Origin: Lachnoclostridium sp. An196
GTDB lineage: Bacteria; Bacillota; Clostridia; Lachnospirales; Lachnospiraceae
DNA length: 64,000 nt
Direction: 5' to 3'
Assembly: GCF_002160135.1 (NCBI RefSeq)
Contig: NZ_NFJZ01000007.1
Coordinates: 62,001-126,000, forward strand
Part shown: positions 43,492 through 53,391 of the stretch, in pieces
Layout of the letters: each line of letters starts with the position of its first letter
Position numbering within the stretch: the stretch's first letter is position 1
The notes under the pieces: generated by a model
What the model was told of the DNA's origin: nothing
What the model saw: only the letters and a program-made list of their open reading frames with translations
Databases searched by the model: none
Program-made: the position numbers and the translations under genes

Positions 43492-44540
43492 AAAAACATT
43501 TTTATTCCTTATGGTTCCGTGTCGTCATCATCTTTTTCTGGGCTATGGTAACAACTGTCCTGGTCATGGGAGTTCTGCTCCACCTGATGCGCGGCACATT
43601 TTTGTGGAATTTTTTTCCCTTTACCGGACTGGGTTTCCTCGCCGTGCTGGCTGTGGCCTGTATCCTGCTGGGCACTCTGATCAGCGTTGCCATCGCGCAT
43701 CATGTCATGAATCCCGTCAGCGAACTGACCCGGGCCATGCAGAAAGTGGCTGCCGGAGACTATACCGTAAAACTGGAATCTGGACGGTATATCGGAGAAC
43801 TGGCGGATCTTTACCATAACTTTAACCAGATGGTGCAGGAACTGAACAGTACGGAAACACTGCACTCGGATTTTATATCCAATGTATCTCATGAATTCAA
43901 GACACCTCTGGCTTCCATCAGCGGCTACGCCACCCTCCTGCAGGACGACTCTCTTTCGGAAAAGGAGCGCGATGAATATATTGAGATCATTATTCAGAGC
44001 GCCAAAGCGCTTTCCCAGATGACCGGAGACATCTTAAGCCTCTCCCGCCTGGAGACTCAGACCATCATCAGTGAAAAGGAATATTTCCGTGTAGACGAAC
44101 AGATCCGGCAGATCATCCTCCGGGCGGAACCTTCCTGGACATCCAAAAATCTGACTATTGAACCGGAGCTGGATCCTATCTCCTGGTACGGGAATCAGGA
44201 ACTGACCGCCCATATCTGGAGCAACCTCCTGGACAACGCGGTAAAATTCACCCCTTCGGGAGGAGAAGTCGATATCATCGCCCGAATGGACCAGGACTGG
44301 CTCACCGTAACTTTTCATGATACCGGTATCGGTATGACGCCGGAAGTGCAGAAACACGTATTTGATAAATTTTATCAGGGCGATATATCACACAAAAAAA
44401 AGGGCAGCGGCCTTGGCCTTGCCCTTGTAAAACGGATCGTATCTCTTCATAACGGAAACATACGGCTGGAAAGCGTTCCGGATCTGGGGAGCACCTTCAC
44501 CGTACGGCTTCCGGCAGAACATCCGGATACATCCTCATGA
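43488..44540 (+). CDS. Membrane sensor histidine kinase
   Basis: A 350-residue kinase with two close membrane helices (about 9-34 and 46-70) and almost no extracytoplasmic loop, so it likely senses the membrane or an intramembrane signal. Then come a HAMP domain (70-125), HisKA with phospho-acceptor His135 in SNVSHEFKTPL, and HATPase motifs (NLLDNAVKF, DTGIGMTPE, GSGLGLALVKRIV). It partners the preceding regulator. Its last 6 bases overlap the convergent Gx transporter gene. Confidence 0.93.
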   Translation: MKKHFYSLWFRVVIIFFWAMVTTVLVMGVLLHLMRGTFLWNFFPFTGLGFLAVLAVACILLGTLISVAIAHHVMNPVSELTRAMQKVAAGDYTVKLESGRYIGELADLYHNFNQMVQELNSTETLHSDFISNVSHEFKTPLASISGYATLLQDDSLSEKERDEYIEIIIQSAKALSQMTGDILSLSRLETQTIISEKEYFRVDEQIRQIILRAEPSWTSKNLTIEPELDPISWYGNQELTAHIWSNLLDNAVKFTPSGGEVDIIARMDQDWLTVTFHDTGIGMTPEVQKHVFDKFYQGDISHKKKGSGLGLALVKRIVSLHNGNIRLESVPDLGSTFTVRLPAEHPDTSS

Positions 44541-45050
44541 CGCGGTCTTCTGTCCCGGCACACGCCGGAGCACTTCTCTGGATACAATCCCGATCACGCT
44601 TCCGGTAACGACGCCGGCCAGCACCAGCACCGGCGCGTAGTAGACCAGGCTGCCTGTCTCCAGCGCCAGCACCGCCAGCGCCAGCTGTCCCATGTTGTGC
44701 ATGATACCGCCTGCAATACTGACGCCCACTACCTGCAAAAGGCCGCTCCTCTTTACCAGATACATACACAGGAAACTAACCAGCGCTCCTGCCAGACTGT
44801 ACAGGATCATGGAAAGATTCCCGAAAAGAAAACCCGAAAGAAAGATACGCAGCATATTTATCAGCAGCGCCTCTCCTGGTCTCAGAGTATATAACGCCCA
44901 GACGACGACCAGATTGGCCAGTCCCGGCTTCACTCCCGGGATCCCTATGGGAATCGGAATCAGGAACTCCACATAGCTTACGATCAGAGCGAGAGCTGTG
45001 AGGAGTCCCATATATGCGATTTTTCCGGTTCGATTCTGAAAAAGTTTCAT
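44535..45050 (-). CDS. Gx transporter family / heptaprenyl diphosphate synthase component I-like protein
   Basis: A 171-residue membrane protein with about five helices, matching the Hpre_diP_synt_I family (YMGLLTALALIVSYVEFLIP, GVKPGLANLVVVWALY, GGIMHNMGQLALA). Despite the family name these look like small ECF-type substrate-binding membrane units; the substrate is unknown. No clear ribosome site precedes it, but it begins 7 bases after the DUF362 gene stop, so it may be coupled to it. Confidence 0.85.
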   Translation of the reverse strand: MKLFQNRTGKIAYMGLLTALALIVSYVEFLIPIPIGIPGVKPGLANLVVVWALYTLRPGEALLINMLRIFLSGFLFGNLSMILYSLAGALVSFLCMYLVKRSGLLQVVGVSIAGGIMHNMGQLALAVLALETGSLVYYAPVLVLAGVVTGSVIGIVSREVLRRVPGQKTAS

Positions 45051-45057
45051 GAGTCCG

Positions 45058-46188
45058 TTATTTTACAAAAATCAGTTCATAGTCGCGGTTTCCAAGTCCG
45101 ATCTTCGCCGCATGGTCAAGGCAGGTCTTGTATTCGGAATCCGGAGTCGTATTTTCAAAATGATCGTGATGATCGCAGAAATCTTCGCTGCGCATCCGGT
45201 CAGAGAGCTGGCTGTTCGGCAGCGGATCACATTTCAGGCAGGCGTCCACACACGCCTGGTCGAGGGCCAGCGGATCAAAAGATGCGAACATGCCGATATT
45301 CGGCAGGATCGGCGCATCGTTCTCCGCATGGCAGTCGCAGTTCGGCGACACATCTACTACAAGAGAAATATGGAAATTCGGACGTCCGTCGATCACCGCC
45401 TTGGTATATTCCGCCATACGGCAGTTCAGTTCTTTGGTCGCCGCGTCATTGACAAATTCGATAGCGTCAAAGGTACAGGCTCCCAGACATCTGCCGCACC
45501 CTACACAGTTGTCGGCGTTGACCGTCATCTTCTTTGTATCTTCATGAAATTCCAGACCGTTGTTCGCACATTCCTTCTGGCAGCGGCGGCATCCGCGGCA
45601 GATATCCGGATTAATGTTCGGTTTCCCGTTGGAATGCTGGTCTTTCTTGCCCGCACGGGATCCGCATCCCATGCCGATATTCTTGATGGTTCCGCCGAAA
45701 CCGGTCATCTCATGTCCCTTGAAATGAGTCAGGCTGATGAAAACGTCGGCGTCCATGATGGCCCGTCCGATCCTGGCGTTCTGTATGTACTCGCCGCCGT
45801 TTACCGGTACCTCAATATCGTCGGTCCCCTTCAGTCCGTCGCCGATGATGACCGGACATCCCACCGTAAGCGGGGTAAACCCATTCTCCCAGGCACACTG
45901 CAGATGCTCCAGCGCATTTTTCCTGCTGCCCGGATAGAGTGTATTGCAGTCGGTCAGGAAAGGCATGCCGCCCAGTTCCTTTACCACATCGGCGACTGCC
46001 TTTGCGTAATTGGGGCGCAGAAAACTGAGGTTGCCCAGTTCTCCGAAGTGCATCTTGATCGCCACGAACTTCTGGTCCGTATCAAGCTCCTCGATGCCTG
46101 CCTTTTTAATCAGTCTTTTCAGTTTTGTGGGCAGTCCCTCGCCCAGTTTGGTTCTGAAATCTGTATAATATACTTTTGATTTTTCCAT
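45058..46188 (-). CDS. DUF362 family protein with two 4Fe-4S motifs
   Basis: A 376-residue protein. The DUF362 core (KVYYTDFRT at the start, LTHFKGHEMTGFGGTIKNIGMG near 157) surrounds a ferredoxin-like insert with CRGCRRCQKEC near 195 and CVGCGRCLGAC near 225, enough for two 4Fe-4S clusters. An electron-transfer or iron-sulfur role is likely; the partner is unknown. AGGAGA precedes the start. Confidence 0.88.
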   Translation of the reverse strand: MEKSKVYYTDFRTKLGEGLPTKLKRLIKKAGIEELDTDQKFVAIKMHFGELGNLSFLRPNYAKAVADVVKELGGMPFLTDCNTLYPGSRKNALEHLQCAWENGFTPLTVGCPVIIGDGLKGTDDIEVPVNGGEYIQNARIGRAIMDADVFISLTHFKGHEMTGFGGTIKNIGMGCGSRAGKKDQHSNGKPNINPDICRGCRRCQKECANNGLEFHEDTKKMTVNADNCVGCGRCLGACTFDAIEFVNDAATKELNCRMAEYTKAVIDGRPNFHISLVVDVSPNCDCHAENDAPILPNIGMFASFDPLALDQACVDACLKCDPLPNSQLSDRMRSEDFCDHHDHFENTTPDSEYKTCLDHAAKIGLGNRDYELIFVK

Positions 46189-46211
46189 TTGGTGTTCTCC
46201 TCGCTTTCATC

Positions 46212-46967
46212 TCATGCCATTACGACCATGCATTCTTTCTCGCAGAACGCGATTCCATATTTGATGATTTTTTTCGTGCCGCGTCCCTCACGCTGATGGA
46301 CTCCCACAGGTAGTCGTAGCTCTGCCAACAGCTCATCGCAGTAGTTAATAACGTCCCAGGGACAGTACACATCCGTATCCCCGAAACGGTATCCATCATA
46401 CCAGTCACGGATCACGTCTTTATAAGAGAACAGACCGTAGGATGCCAGTATTTCATCCACATCTGCATCAGTAAAGCCAAAGTATTCATCATATCGTATA
46501 TCCGAGATCGTGTGTACCTTCAGATTGTTAAGGTCCGTGAAGATACTTTCTTTGGAAATCCGCAAACATCCCGTAAAAACGGCAAAATACAGGCTGTCAT
46601 TCGTCTTCAGCGCATTGCCAAGCAGGTTTCGAATGAGATTTACCATCTCATCATAGTATCCTCCCTGGAATGCCTTATCCAATGGAACATCATACTCATC
46701 AATCAACAGGATAACTCTCTGGTCATAGTGCCTGGTCAAAAGCTGTGAGAGTATTTTCAGGCTTGCTTCTGCCATTTTTTCTGTCATCGTGTAAATCCCG
46801 CCCTGTGATGAACCAACCTCTGTCAGCTGCGCATAAAATTCTTTCTCTCTCGCAATCTTTAAACCGTCGAACAGCGCCGGATCGTTCCCTGTCTCAAAAA
46901 AGCTCTTCAGCATGCTCATGTTCAATGTCTTTCCAAAACGCCTGGGACGGGTAAACAGGTTTTTCCA
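46212..46967 (-). pseudogene. Decayed AAA-ATPase-like / PD-(D/E)XK nuclease gene
   Basis: The frame matches the AAA-ATPase_like family, usually over 500 residues. It has the end of the P-loop region (LFTRPRRFGKTLNMSMLK), Walker B (VILLIDEYDVPLDKA) and FTGCLRISKESIFTDLNNL. The roughly 45 residues that normally precede the P-loop are missing (a TGA lies at 46970-46968). After WDVINYCDELLA the protein jumps almost directly to the family's C-terminal end (KKIIKYGIAFCEKECMVV), so the nuclease domain is deleted. A start at ATG 46925 would give 237 residues lacking the P-loop. I regard it as inactive. Confidence 0.75.
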
Positions 46968-47081
46968 TCATCATAAGGTCACCAAAGAGTATAAGCTGCC
47001 TGTTATATGTCTATTTTACCGTTAAGCCACAGAGCAGTCAAGTTTGTCCGTTAAATTATCGTGTCGAGCCGGGCACACCAC

Positions 47082-47113
47082 AAAAAAACCCCATCCGTCT
47101 CCGGACAGGGTCT
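47082..47113 (-). terminator. ppk1 terminator
   Basis: On the minus strand ACCCTGTCCG/CGGATGGGGT with a GAGA loop, followed by a run of seven T, just past the ppk1 stop. Confidence 0.88.
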
Positions 47114-47116
47114 TTT

Positions 47117-49186
47117 TCAGGCTTCCGCGTTCCCGGCGGCTGCTCTGTACGCTTCTTCAAAGAAATATTCCTGAGAATTCAGAGGTTCTTCTCCTTCTCC
47201 CCGCTCTACTCTCACATAATTGCCATCCGGCATCTGGATACGCGCTTTCACGTTGTCCCGGAGCATGATGCGGAACATATGGCGGATGCGTTCTTTCAGC
47301 GCCGGATCATAGATGGGTACACCCACTTCCACCCGACGCAGCGTGTTGCGGGTCATGAAATCCGCGGAAGCAATATAGATCTTCTCCCGCTCCCCGCACC
47401 CGAAGATATAGATTCTGGAATGTTCCAGATACCTGCCGACGATGCTGATCACGCGGATATGGTCCGTCTTTCCCGGGATCCCGGACTGGACGCAGTTGAT
47501 GCCCCGGATCACCATATCGGTCTTCACCCCCGCTTCGGACGCCTCGATCAGCTTGTCAATGATCTTTTTATCCGTCAGCGAATTGATTTTGACGCCGATG
47601 TAAGCTTCGCGGCCTTCTTTCGCTTCCCGGATCTCCTCGTCTATCATCTCCAGAATCCGGTTCTGCAGGCATCTGGGCGCTACCAGCAGATGTTCTGTTT
47701 TCTCCACCACATCCCCCAGAGAAAGCGCCTGGAATACCTGCGCCGCTTCCTGACCGATCTCCGGATTGGCCGTCATCAGCGACAGATCCGTGTAGAGACG
47801 CGCCGTCTTCTCATTGTAGTTCCCTGTACCGATCTGGGTAATATACTCAATCCGTCCTTCTTCTTTACGGGTGATCAAGCACAGCTTGGAATGCACTTTC
47901 AGACCGTCCAGGCCGTAGATCACATGGCATCCGGCGTCTTCCAGCCGTCTGGACCATTCAATATTATTCTCCTCGTCGAACCGCGCTTTCAGTTCTACCA
48001 GAACATCCACCTGTTTCCCGTTCTCCGCAGCTTCCACCAGAGCTTCCACCACCTTGCTGTCTTTGGCCAGGCGGTACAGAGTCATCCGTATAGATACGAC
48101 CTTCGGATCGATCGCCGCTTCATGAAGCATGCTCAGGAAAGGTTTGATGCTCTCATAAGGATAGGACAGAAGGATATCCTTCTCCAGGATCTGAGGAATC
48201 ACCGGTTCTCCATAGCGGACCATGGCGCTTCTCTGGGGCACCCGTTTCTGGAAGAAAAGCTCCGGCTTCCGCCGCAGGCTGTCCTGGATCTGGGACAGGA
48301 AAGACAGGTCCATGGGCGCTCCGGTGAGAAATACCTGCTCCTCTTTCAGCCCCAGCACCTGGCAGAGGCGCTCGATAATCCGCCCGTTCAGCTCTCTGGT
48401 CATCTCCAGACGTACCGGGCAGAGCTTCCGGCGCAGTTTCACCACTTCCGCCATATGGTCTCTGTAGTTCAGATCCTCGTCATAAATGCTGTCCGCGTCG
48501 ATATCCGCATTGCGCGTCACGCGGATCAGAGACTTCTCTATGATCCGGTATTTTTTGAAAACTTTCGGCAGAAAATGCAGGATCAGATCCTCTGCCAGCA
48601 TAAATGAACCCGGTCTGGACGGAATCGTGATCAGCCTCTCGAATGCGTCGCTGCCGCAGGGAATGATGGCGATCTTCTCTTTCTCTCCTTTGGTCTCCAG
48701 CACCGCCACCGCGTAGATGCCCCGGTTGCGCAGGAATGGAAAGGGCTGTTTCCTTCCAACGATAATCGTAGACAAAAGCGGCTGGATCTCCCCAACAAAA
48801 TAGCGTTCCAGATATTTGGCTTCTTCATCGGACAGGGAGGCGAAACGGATCAGCCGGCTGCCTTGTTCCGCCACCTGTACCATCAATTCTTCGTAAGCCT
48901 GGTCACGGCGTTCCGCCAGCACATGAATCCGTTCCAGCAGGGCGGCGATCTGTTCCCGGGCGGTCATATTTGTCTTATTTTCCCGTTCCTCTTCCTTCAG
49001 CAGCATCATATCGTGCAGAGAACCGATACGCACCATGAAGAATTCATCCAGGTTGCTCTGATAGATAGAAAGAAAACTCAGCCTTTCGCAGAGAGGAATG
49101 CTCTGGTCTTCCGCCTCCTCCAGCACGCGTTCATTAAATTTCAGCCAGGACAGTTCCCGGTTCTGATAACAAATCACTTCGTTCAT
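47117..49186 (-). CDS. ppk1: Polyphosphate kinase 1
   Basis: A 689-residue enzyme that polymerises ATP gamma-phosphate into polyphosphate. The N-terminal domain starts ENRELSWLKFNERVLEEA-like. The phospho-histidine region is GLDGLKVHSKLCLI near residue 435, followed by IGTGNYNEKTARLYTD. The second phospholipase-D-like half has IYIASADFMTRNTLRRVEVG near 600. AGGAGA precedes the start. It sits just downstream of a CorA-like transporter and close to the pst-phoU operon, which makes sense for phosphate storage. Confidence 0.96.
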   Translation of the reverse strand: MNEVICYQNRELSWLKFNERVLEEAEDQSIPLCERLSFLSIYQSNLDEFFMVRIGSLHDMMLLKEEERENKTNMTAREQIAALLERIHVLAERRDQAYEELMVQVAEQGSRLIRFASLSDEEAKYLERYFVGEIQPLLSTIIVGRKQPFPFLRNRGIYAVAVLETKGEKEKIAIIPCGSDAFERLITIPSRPGSFMLAEDLILHFLPKVFKKYRIIEKSLIRVTRNADIDADSIYDEDLNYRDHMAEVVKLRRKLCPVRLEMTRELNGRIIERLCQVLGLKEEQVFLTGAPMDLSFLSQIQDSLRRKPELFFQKRVPQRSAMVRYGEPVIPQILEKDILLSYPYESIKPFLSMLHEAAIDPKVVSIRMTLYRLAKDSKVVEALVEAAENGKQVDVLVELKARFDEENNIEWSRRLEDAGCHVIYGLDGLKVHSKLCLITRKEEGRIEYITQIGTGNYNEKTARLYTDLSLMTANPEIGQEAAQVFQALSLGDVVEKTEHLLVAPRCLQNRILEMIDEEIREAKEGREAYIGVKINSLTDKKIIDKLIEASEAGVKTDMVIRGINCVQSGIPGKTDHIRVISIVGRYLEHSRIYIFGCGEREKIYIASADFMTRNTLRRVEVGVPIYDPALKERIRHMFRIMLRDNVKARIQMPDGNYVRVERGEGEEPLNSQEYFFEEAYRAAAGNAEA

Positions 49187-49195
49187 GTTTGTCTC

Positions 49196-50107
49196 CTATA
49201 ATATTTTCTTTTTCTTGAATATAAAGATACAGACGATCACCACCAGAATGCTGACAAGAATGATGACCGGGTATCCTCCATCCAGTTCCGGCATATCCTG
49301 GAAATTCATCCCATACCATCCGGTAATCAGGGTCAGCGGAAAGAAGATCGTGGATATCATAGTCAGAAACTGCATATTTTCGTTTTGTTTCGCGTCAATG
49401 ACCGCCTGATAAGAATCCCTTACCTGCTGGGCATATTCCAGCAGATGGCTGGTGCGGTCCTTCAGCCGGTCCGCCCGGTCCGCCACGGTGCCGAAATACC
49501 GCAGCTGCTTCTTGGCAAAATAACGGTTCTCATTCTCTTCCAGATCCCGCCCCATATCCGCGATCTGATCATAGTAACCCCGGAGAGTCAGGAGCTGCTT
49601 GCGGATAGGCTGGATCCGGCTGCGGATGTCCTCCACATGTCCTTTGCCCGCCTGGTCTTCCATATCCATCAGTTCCCGTTCGTAATTCTCCAGCAGCACC
49701 GCGTCCTTCGAGATAAATTCCACCATGAAGTTATAGAGAAACCGTTCTCTGGTCTCCCCCTGATGGGCTTTTTTCCGTCGGATCCGCTCCACCAGGCGTC
49801 TGGCAAAACCGTCATTGTCCGCCAGCACGATGTATTTTTCCGTAATCACACAGGCGATCCGGTATCTGCTCCCCAGCACATCCAGCAGCCTGGGGATGGC
49901 AAACGTACCATACAGGCATTCCTGCTGCGCTTCCACTTTGCAGAAGCAGATCTCGGAAAGCGGGCTGTCGCTCTCCACGCTGATGGACAGCTCCTCCATC
50001 ACCTGCGGGAACTGCGCCTCGGTGATCAGAAAAATCGCCGGAATCCCCGTCGTCAGCACGGTCTCCATATCTGTCTCTTCCATCTGGCTTCCCAACGTGT
50101 ATATCAT
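49196..50107 (-). CDS. CorA-family divalent metal transporter
   Basis: A 303-residue protein with a large cytoplasmic N-terminal domain, a long helix (about 170-245) and two C-terminal membrane helices. The selectivity motif GMN is present in LITGWYGMNFQDMPE near residue 265. The end is Lys-rich. Most likely imports Mg2+ (or Co2+). GGAGG precedes the start. It lies 9 bases before ppk1; Mg2+ is a counter-ion of polyphosphate, which may explain the pairing (inference). Confidence 0.9.
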   Translation of the reverse strand: MIYTLGSQMEETDMETVLTTGIPAIFLITEAQFPQVMEELSISVESDSPLSEICFCKVEAQQECLYGTFAIPRLLDVLGSRYRIACVITEKYIVLADNDGFARRLVERIRRKKAHQGETRERFLYNFMVEFISKDAVLLENYERELMDMEDQAGKGHVEDIRSRIQPIRKQLLTLRGYYDQIADMGRDLEENENRYFAKKQLRYFGTVADRADRLKDRTSHLLEYAQQVRDSYQAVIDAKQNENMQFLTMISTIFFPLTLITGWYGMNFQDMPELDGGYPVIILVSILVVIVCIFIFKKKKIL

Positions 50108-50150
50108 CTTGACGCTTTTCCTCCAGAAATCATATGCTCAATAAGTACAC

Positions 50151-50184
50151 AAAAATTCCCCCGCCACGCGTTGTGCCGGGGGAC
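50151..50184 (-). terminator. Terminator of the pst-phoU operon
   Basis: On the minus strand CCCCGGCAC and GTGGCGGGG pair, followed by GAATTTTTG. It lies between phoU and the CorA-like gene. Confidence 0.8.
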
Positions 50185-50204
50185 ATCCGTATACTTCCTG
50201 TGCC

Positions 50205-50855
50205 TTATTCGTTGTTGCTGTGTACGCCGGTCACTGAATATTCCACCCACTCCGCGATATTGACTGCATGGTCGCCAATCCGCTCAAAATATTTGGCAAT
50301 CATCAGGATATCGATACAGCGCTCACCTTCCTCAGGGTTCTCAGCGATCAGCTGGATCAGCTCTTTCTTCACTTCCATGAAGAGGTCGTCCACGATGTCG
50401 TCCTCTTTCATCACCTGTCTTGCCAGCAGCAGATCCTTCTTTACAAAGGAATCGATGCTGTCGGTCAGCATGCGCATGGCCGCTTCCGCCATCTTGCGGA
50501 TATGTACCTGCTGGGTGATATTGCTTCCCTCCAGGAATTTGGCGATATCCGCGATATCGGACGCCTGGTCGCCGATCCTTTCCATATCGGAAATCATCTT
50601 CAGCGCGGCGGAGATCGTTCTCAAGTCCCGCGCCACCGGCTGCTGCTGAAGCAGAAGCTTCATGCAGAGACTTTCGATATCCCTCTCCTTATGGTCGATC
50701 TCGTACTCTACCATAAAAGCTTTCTGTCTGGCCTGTTTGTCGGAATCCAGCAGCGCCGTGGTGGCGTCCGCGATAGCTTCCTTGCACATAGCTCCCAGTT
50801 CAATCAGGTCTTCGTTCAGCTGTTCCAGCTGCTGGTCAAATCTGTTTCTCATCTT
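50205..50855 (-). CDS. phoU: Phosphate transport regulator PhoU
   Basis: A 216-residue all-helical protein with two PhoU three-helix repeats. The metal-binding patterns ALKMISDMERIGDQASDIAD near 83 and ILMIAKYFERIGDHAVNIAEWV near 185 are clear. It signals Pst activity to the phosphate sensor kinase and limits uptake. I start at ATG 50855, 4 bases after the pstB stop; the ribosome site is weak, so translation is probably coupled to pstB. Confidence 0.95.
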   Translation of the reverse strand, partial: KMRNRFDQQLEQLNEDLIELGAMCKEAIADATTALLDSDKQARQKAFMVEYEIDHKERDIESLCMKLLLQQQPVARDLRTISAALKMISDMERIGDQASDIADIAKFLEGSNITQQVHIRKMAEAAMRMLTDSIDSFVKKDLLLARQVMKEDDIVDDLFMEVKKELIQLIAENPEEGERCIDILMIAKYFERIGDHAVNIAEWVEYSVTGVHSNNE

Positions 50856-50859
50856 CTTA

Positions 50860-51609
50860 TTAACCAAACCTTCCTGTGATATAATCTTCGGTTCTCTTGT
50901 CCTTCGGCATAGAGAACAGTTTCTCCGTCTTGTCATACTCGATGACTTCTCCCAGCAGGAAGAATGCGGTGTTGTCGGAGATACGGGCCGCCTGCTGCAT
51001 ATTATGCGTTACCATGATGATCGTATAATCTTTTTTCAGTTCCAGCGCCAGATCTTCTACTTTGGAAGTAGAGATCGGGTCCAGAGCGGAAGTAGGCTCA
51101 TCCATCAGGAGAACTTCCGGCTGTACCGCCAAGGCTCTGGCGATGCAGAGTCTCTGCTGCTGTCCGCCGGACATGCCCAGCGCGCTCTTTTTCAGACGGT
51201 CTTTTACTTCATCCCAGATCGCCGCGTCCCTCAGAGATTTCTCCACGATATCGTCCAGCTTCGCTTTGCTGCGGATGCCATGGGTGCGGGGGCCGTAAGC
51301 GATGTTGTCGTAAATACTCATGGGGAACGGGTTCGGTTTCTGGAACACCATGCCCACCTTCTTGCGCAGAAGATTCACGTCGATATTTTTATAGATATCC
51401 ACGCCGTCCAGCGTCACCTCTCCGGTGATCTTACATCCCTCCACCAGGTCGTTCATCCTGTTCAGGGATTTCAGAAGCGTGGATTTCCCGCATCCGGACG
51501 GACCGATAAACGCGGTGATCTCCTTCTCCGGAATGTCCAGATTGACGTTCTTCAGGGCATGGAAATCACCATAATATAACTCCAGGTTTTTTATATTAAA
51601 CTTTCCCAT
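50860..51609 (-). CDS. pstB: Phosphate ABC transporter ATPase PstB
   Basis: A 249-residue ATPase. Walker [20 protein letters not shown] near residue 33, signature [16 protein letters not shown] near 148, Walker [16 protein letters not shown] near 168 and H-loop MVTHNMQQA near 200 are canonical for PstB. It drives high-affinity phosphate uptake with PstA and PstC. It begins 2 bases after pstA. Confidence 0.97.
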   Translation of the reverse strand: MGKFNIKNLELYYGDFHALKNVNLDIPEKEITAFIGPSGCGKSTLLKSLNRMNDLVEGCKITGEVTLDGVDIYKNIDVNLLRKKVGMVFQKPNPFPMSIYDNIAYGPRTHGIRSKAKLDDIVEKSLRDAAIWDEVKDRLKKSALGMSGGQQQRLCIARALAVQPEVLLMDEPTSALDPISTSKVEDLALELKKDYTIIMVTHNMQQAARISDNTAFFLLGEVIEYDKTEKLFSMPKDKRTEDYITGRFG

Positions 51610-51611
51610 AC

Positions 51612-52514
51612 TTAGCTCCTTGTAAATTTCTTGGCAATCAGGCTGGACAGACCGTTAATCAACAATACCATAACCAGCAGGACAACTGCCGTCGCATAGG
51701 CCTGCTCCATATACAGACCTTCGTTCAACAATGCATACATATGAATGGCAAGCGTACGTCCGGATGCCAGTACGTCCAGAATCGGGAAATTGCCGATCTG
51801 CGTGGTCGGGATACCCGCCACCGTACCTGCCGTATAAATCAGAGCCGCCGTCTCGCCGGTAATACGTCCGATACCCAGGATCACGCCCGCCAGAATACCC
51901 GGCATAGCGCTGGGCAGGATCACGACGAACACCGTCCGGAGACGTCCGGCGCCCAATCCGAAGCTGCCTTCCCGGTAGGAGTCCGGAACCGCTTTCAGAG
52001 CTTCCTCCGTCGTTCTCATAATGGACGGAAGAATCATAATCGCCAGTGTAAACGCGCCGCTTAACATGGAATATCCCCATCCAAACGCCACGCCAAACAT
52101 CAGATATCCGAACAGGCCGTATACGATGGACGGGATACCCGACAAGGTTTCTGCTGTCGTACGGACCACAGACACCAGTTTATTTCCTCTTCTGGCATAT
52201 TCTACCAGATAGATCGCAGAAAAAATCCCGACCGGCACTGCCAGGAGAAGAGCCAGTACCGTCATGATAATCGTGTTGATGATCGCCGGCATCATGGATA
52301 CATTTTCCGTGGTATATTCCCACTCAAACAACTCCGGTGAGAGATTCGGTATACCCATAATCAAAATATATGCAATCAGTGCGACCAGTACGCCGATCGT
52401 AATCGCCGCCGCTGCCCATACCAGCACGCGCAGTATCCACTGTACCGTCTTCTGTCTGCGCAGGCTTTCCGCTTCTCCTTCTTTCAGCAGCGCCGTCATA
52501 TTCATATCAGCCAT
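51612..52514 (-). CDS. pstA: Phosphate ABC transporter permease PstA
   Basis: A 300-residue permease with six predicted helices. The binding-protein-dependent-transport signature lies around [20 protein letters not shown] near 170. [16 protein letters not shown] near 130 and the end [14 protein letters not shown] fit PstA. It overlaps pstC by 8 bases. Confidence 0.95.
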   Translation of the reverse strand: MADMNMTALLKEGEAESLRRQKTVQWILRVLVWAAAAITIGVLVALIAYILIMGIPNLSPELFEWEYTTENVSMMPAIINTIIMTVLALLLAVPVGIFSAIYLVEYARRGNKLVSVVRTTAETLSGIPSIVYGLFGYLMFGVAFGWGYSMLSGAFTLAIMILPSIMRTTEEALKAVPDSYREGSFGLGAGRLRTVFVVILPSAMPGILAGVILGIGRITGETAALIYTAGTVAGIPTTQIGNFPILDVLASGRTLAIHMYALLNEGLYMEQAYATAVVLLVMVLLINGLSSLIAKKFTRS

Positions 52515-53361
52515 CCGTATCCCTCCGTTTCACCAGTGAGAACAACAGGTTGATGATCAGAATGAACACAAACAGAACCACGCCTGTCGCAATCAGTGCT
52601 TCTCTATGTAAATCTGCCGCATAGCCCATTTCCAGAACGATATTGGCCGTCAGCGTACGTACGCCGGACAGCAGACCTTCCGGAATCACCGCCTGGTTTC
52701 CGGCCACCATGATCACAGCCATCGTCTCACCGATTGCACGGCCGATACCCAGGATCACACCGGCCATAATACCGGACTTGGCGGCTGGAAGAACTGCACG
52801 GAATACGCTTCTTTCATGAGTATCGCCCAGCGCCAGGGCTCCTTCATAGTAGCTTTCCGGGACCGCGCGGATCGCGCTCTCGGACACGCCGATAATCGTC
52901 GGCAGAATCATAATCCCAAGTAATATCGATGCTGTCAAAACACTTTTTCCGCTCCCGCCGAAAATATCCTGCATCAGCGGGACAATCACTACCAGACCAA
53001 AGAATCCATATACGATGGACGGAATACCCGCCATCAGTTCAATCATAGGTTTTAAAACCGGGTAAATCTTTTTCGGACAGAACCTTGCCATGAATACTGC
53101 ACAGAGGATGCCGATCGGCACGCCGACGATGATGGCTCCGGCCGTCACATAAATACTTCCCACAATCATGGGGAAAATACCAAAAATATTATTTAAAGGT
53201 TTCCATCTCATGCCGCCCAGAAATTCCAGGGGTCCGATCTCCAGAATAGCCGGAACTCCATTGGCAAACAAGAAAATACAGATCAGGGCAACTGCCAGGA
53301 TGGAAACACACGCGGCGCCTAAAAAGACGCCGTGCATGAGATTTTCTTTCAGATTCTTCAT
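52507..53361 (-). CDS. pstC: Phosphate ABC transporter permease PstC
   Basis: A 284-residue permease with six helices. FLGGMRWKPLNNIFGIFPMIVGS near 45 and [20 protein letters not shown] near 113 are PstC hallmarks; the coupling loop is SESAIRAVPESYYEGALALG near 160. It forms the channel with PstA. It lies 30 bases after pstS, with ribosome site AGGAAGAG. Confidence 0.95.
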   Translation of the reverse strand: MKNLKENLMHGVFLGAACVSILAVALICIFLFANGVPAILEIGPLEFLGGMRWKPLNNIFGIFPMIVGSIYVTAGAIIVGVPIGILCAVFMARFCPKKIYPVLKPMIELMAGIPSIVYGFFGLVVIVPLMQDIFGGSGKSVLTASILLGIMILPTIIGVSESAIRAVPESYYEGALALGDTHERSVFRAVLPAAKSGIMAGVILGIGRAIGETMAVIMVAGNQAVIPEGLLSGVRTLTANIVLEMGYAADLHREALIATGVVLFVFILIINLLFSLVKRRDTDG

Positions 53362-53391
53362 ATTCTCTTCCTTACGTGTGTTCCCGAAAGA

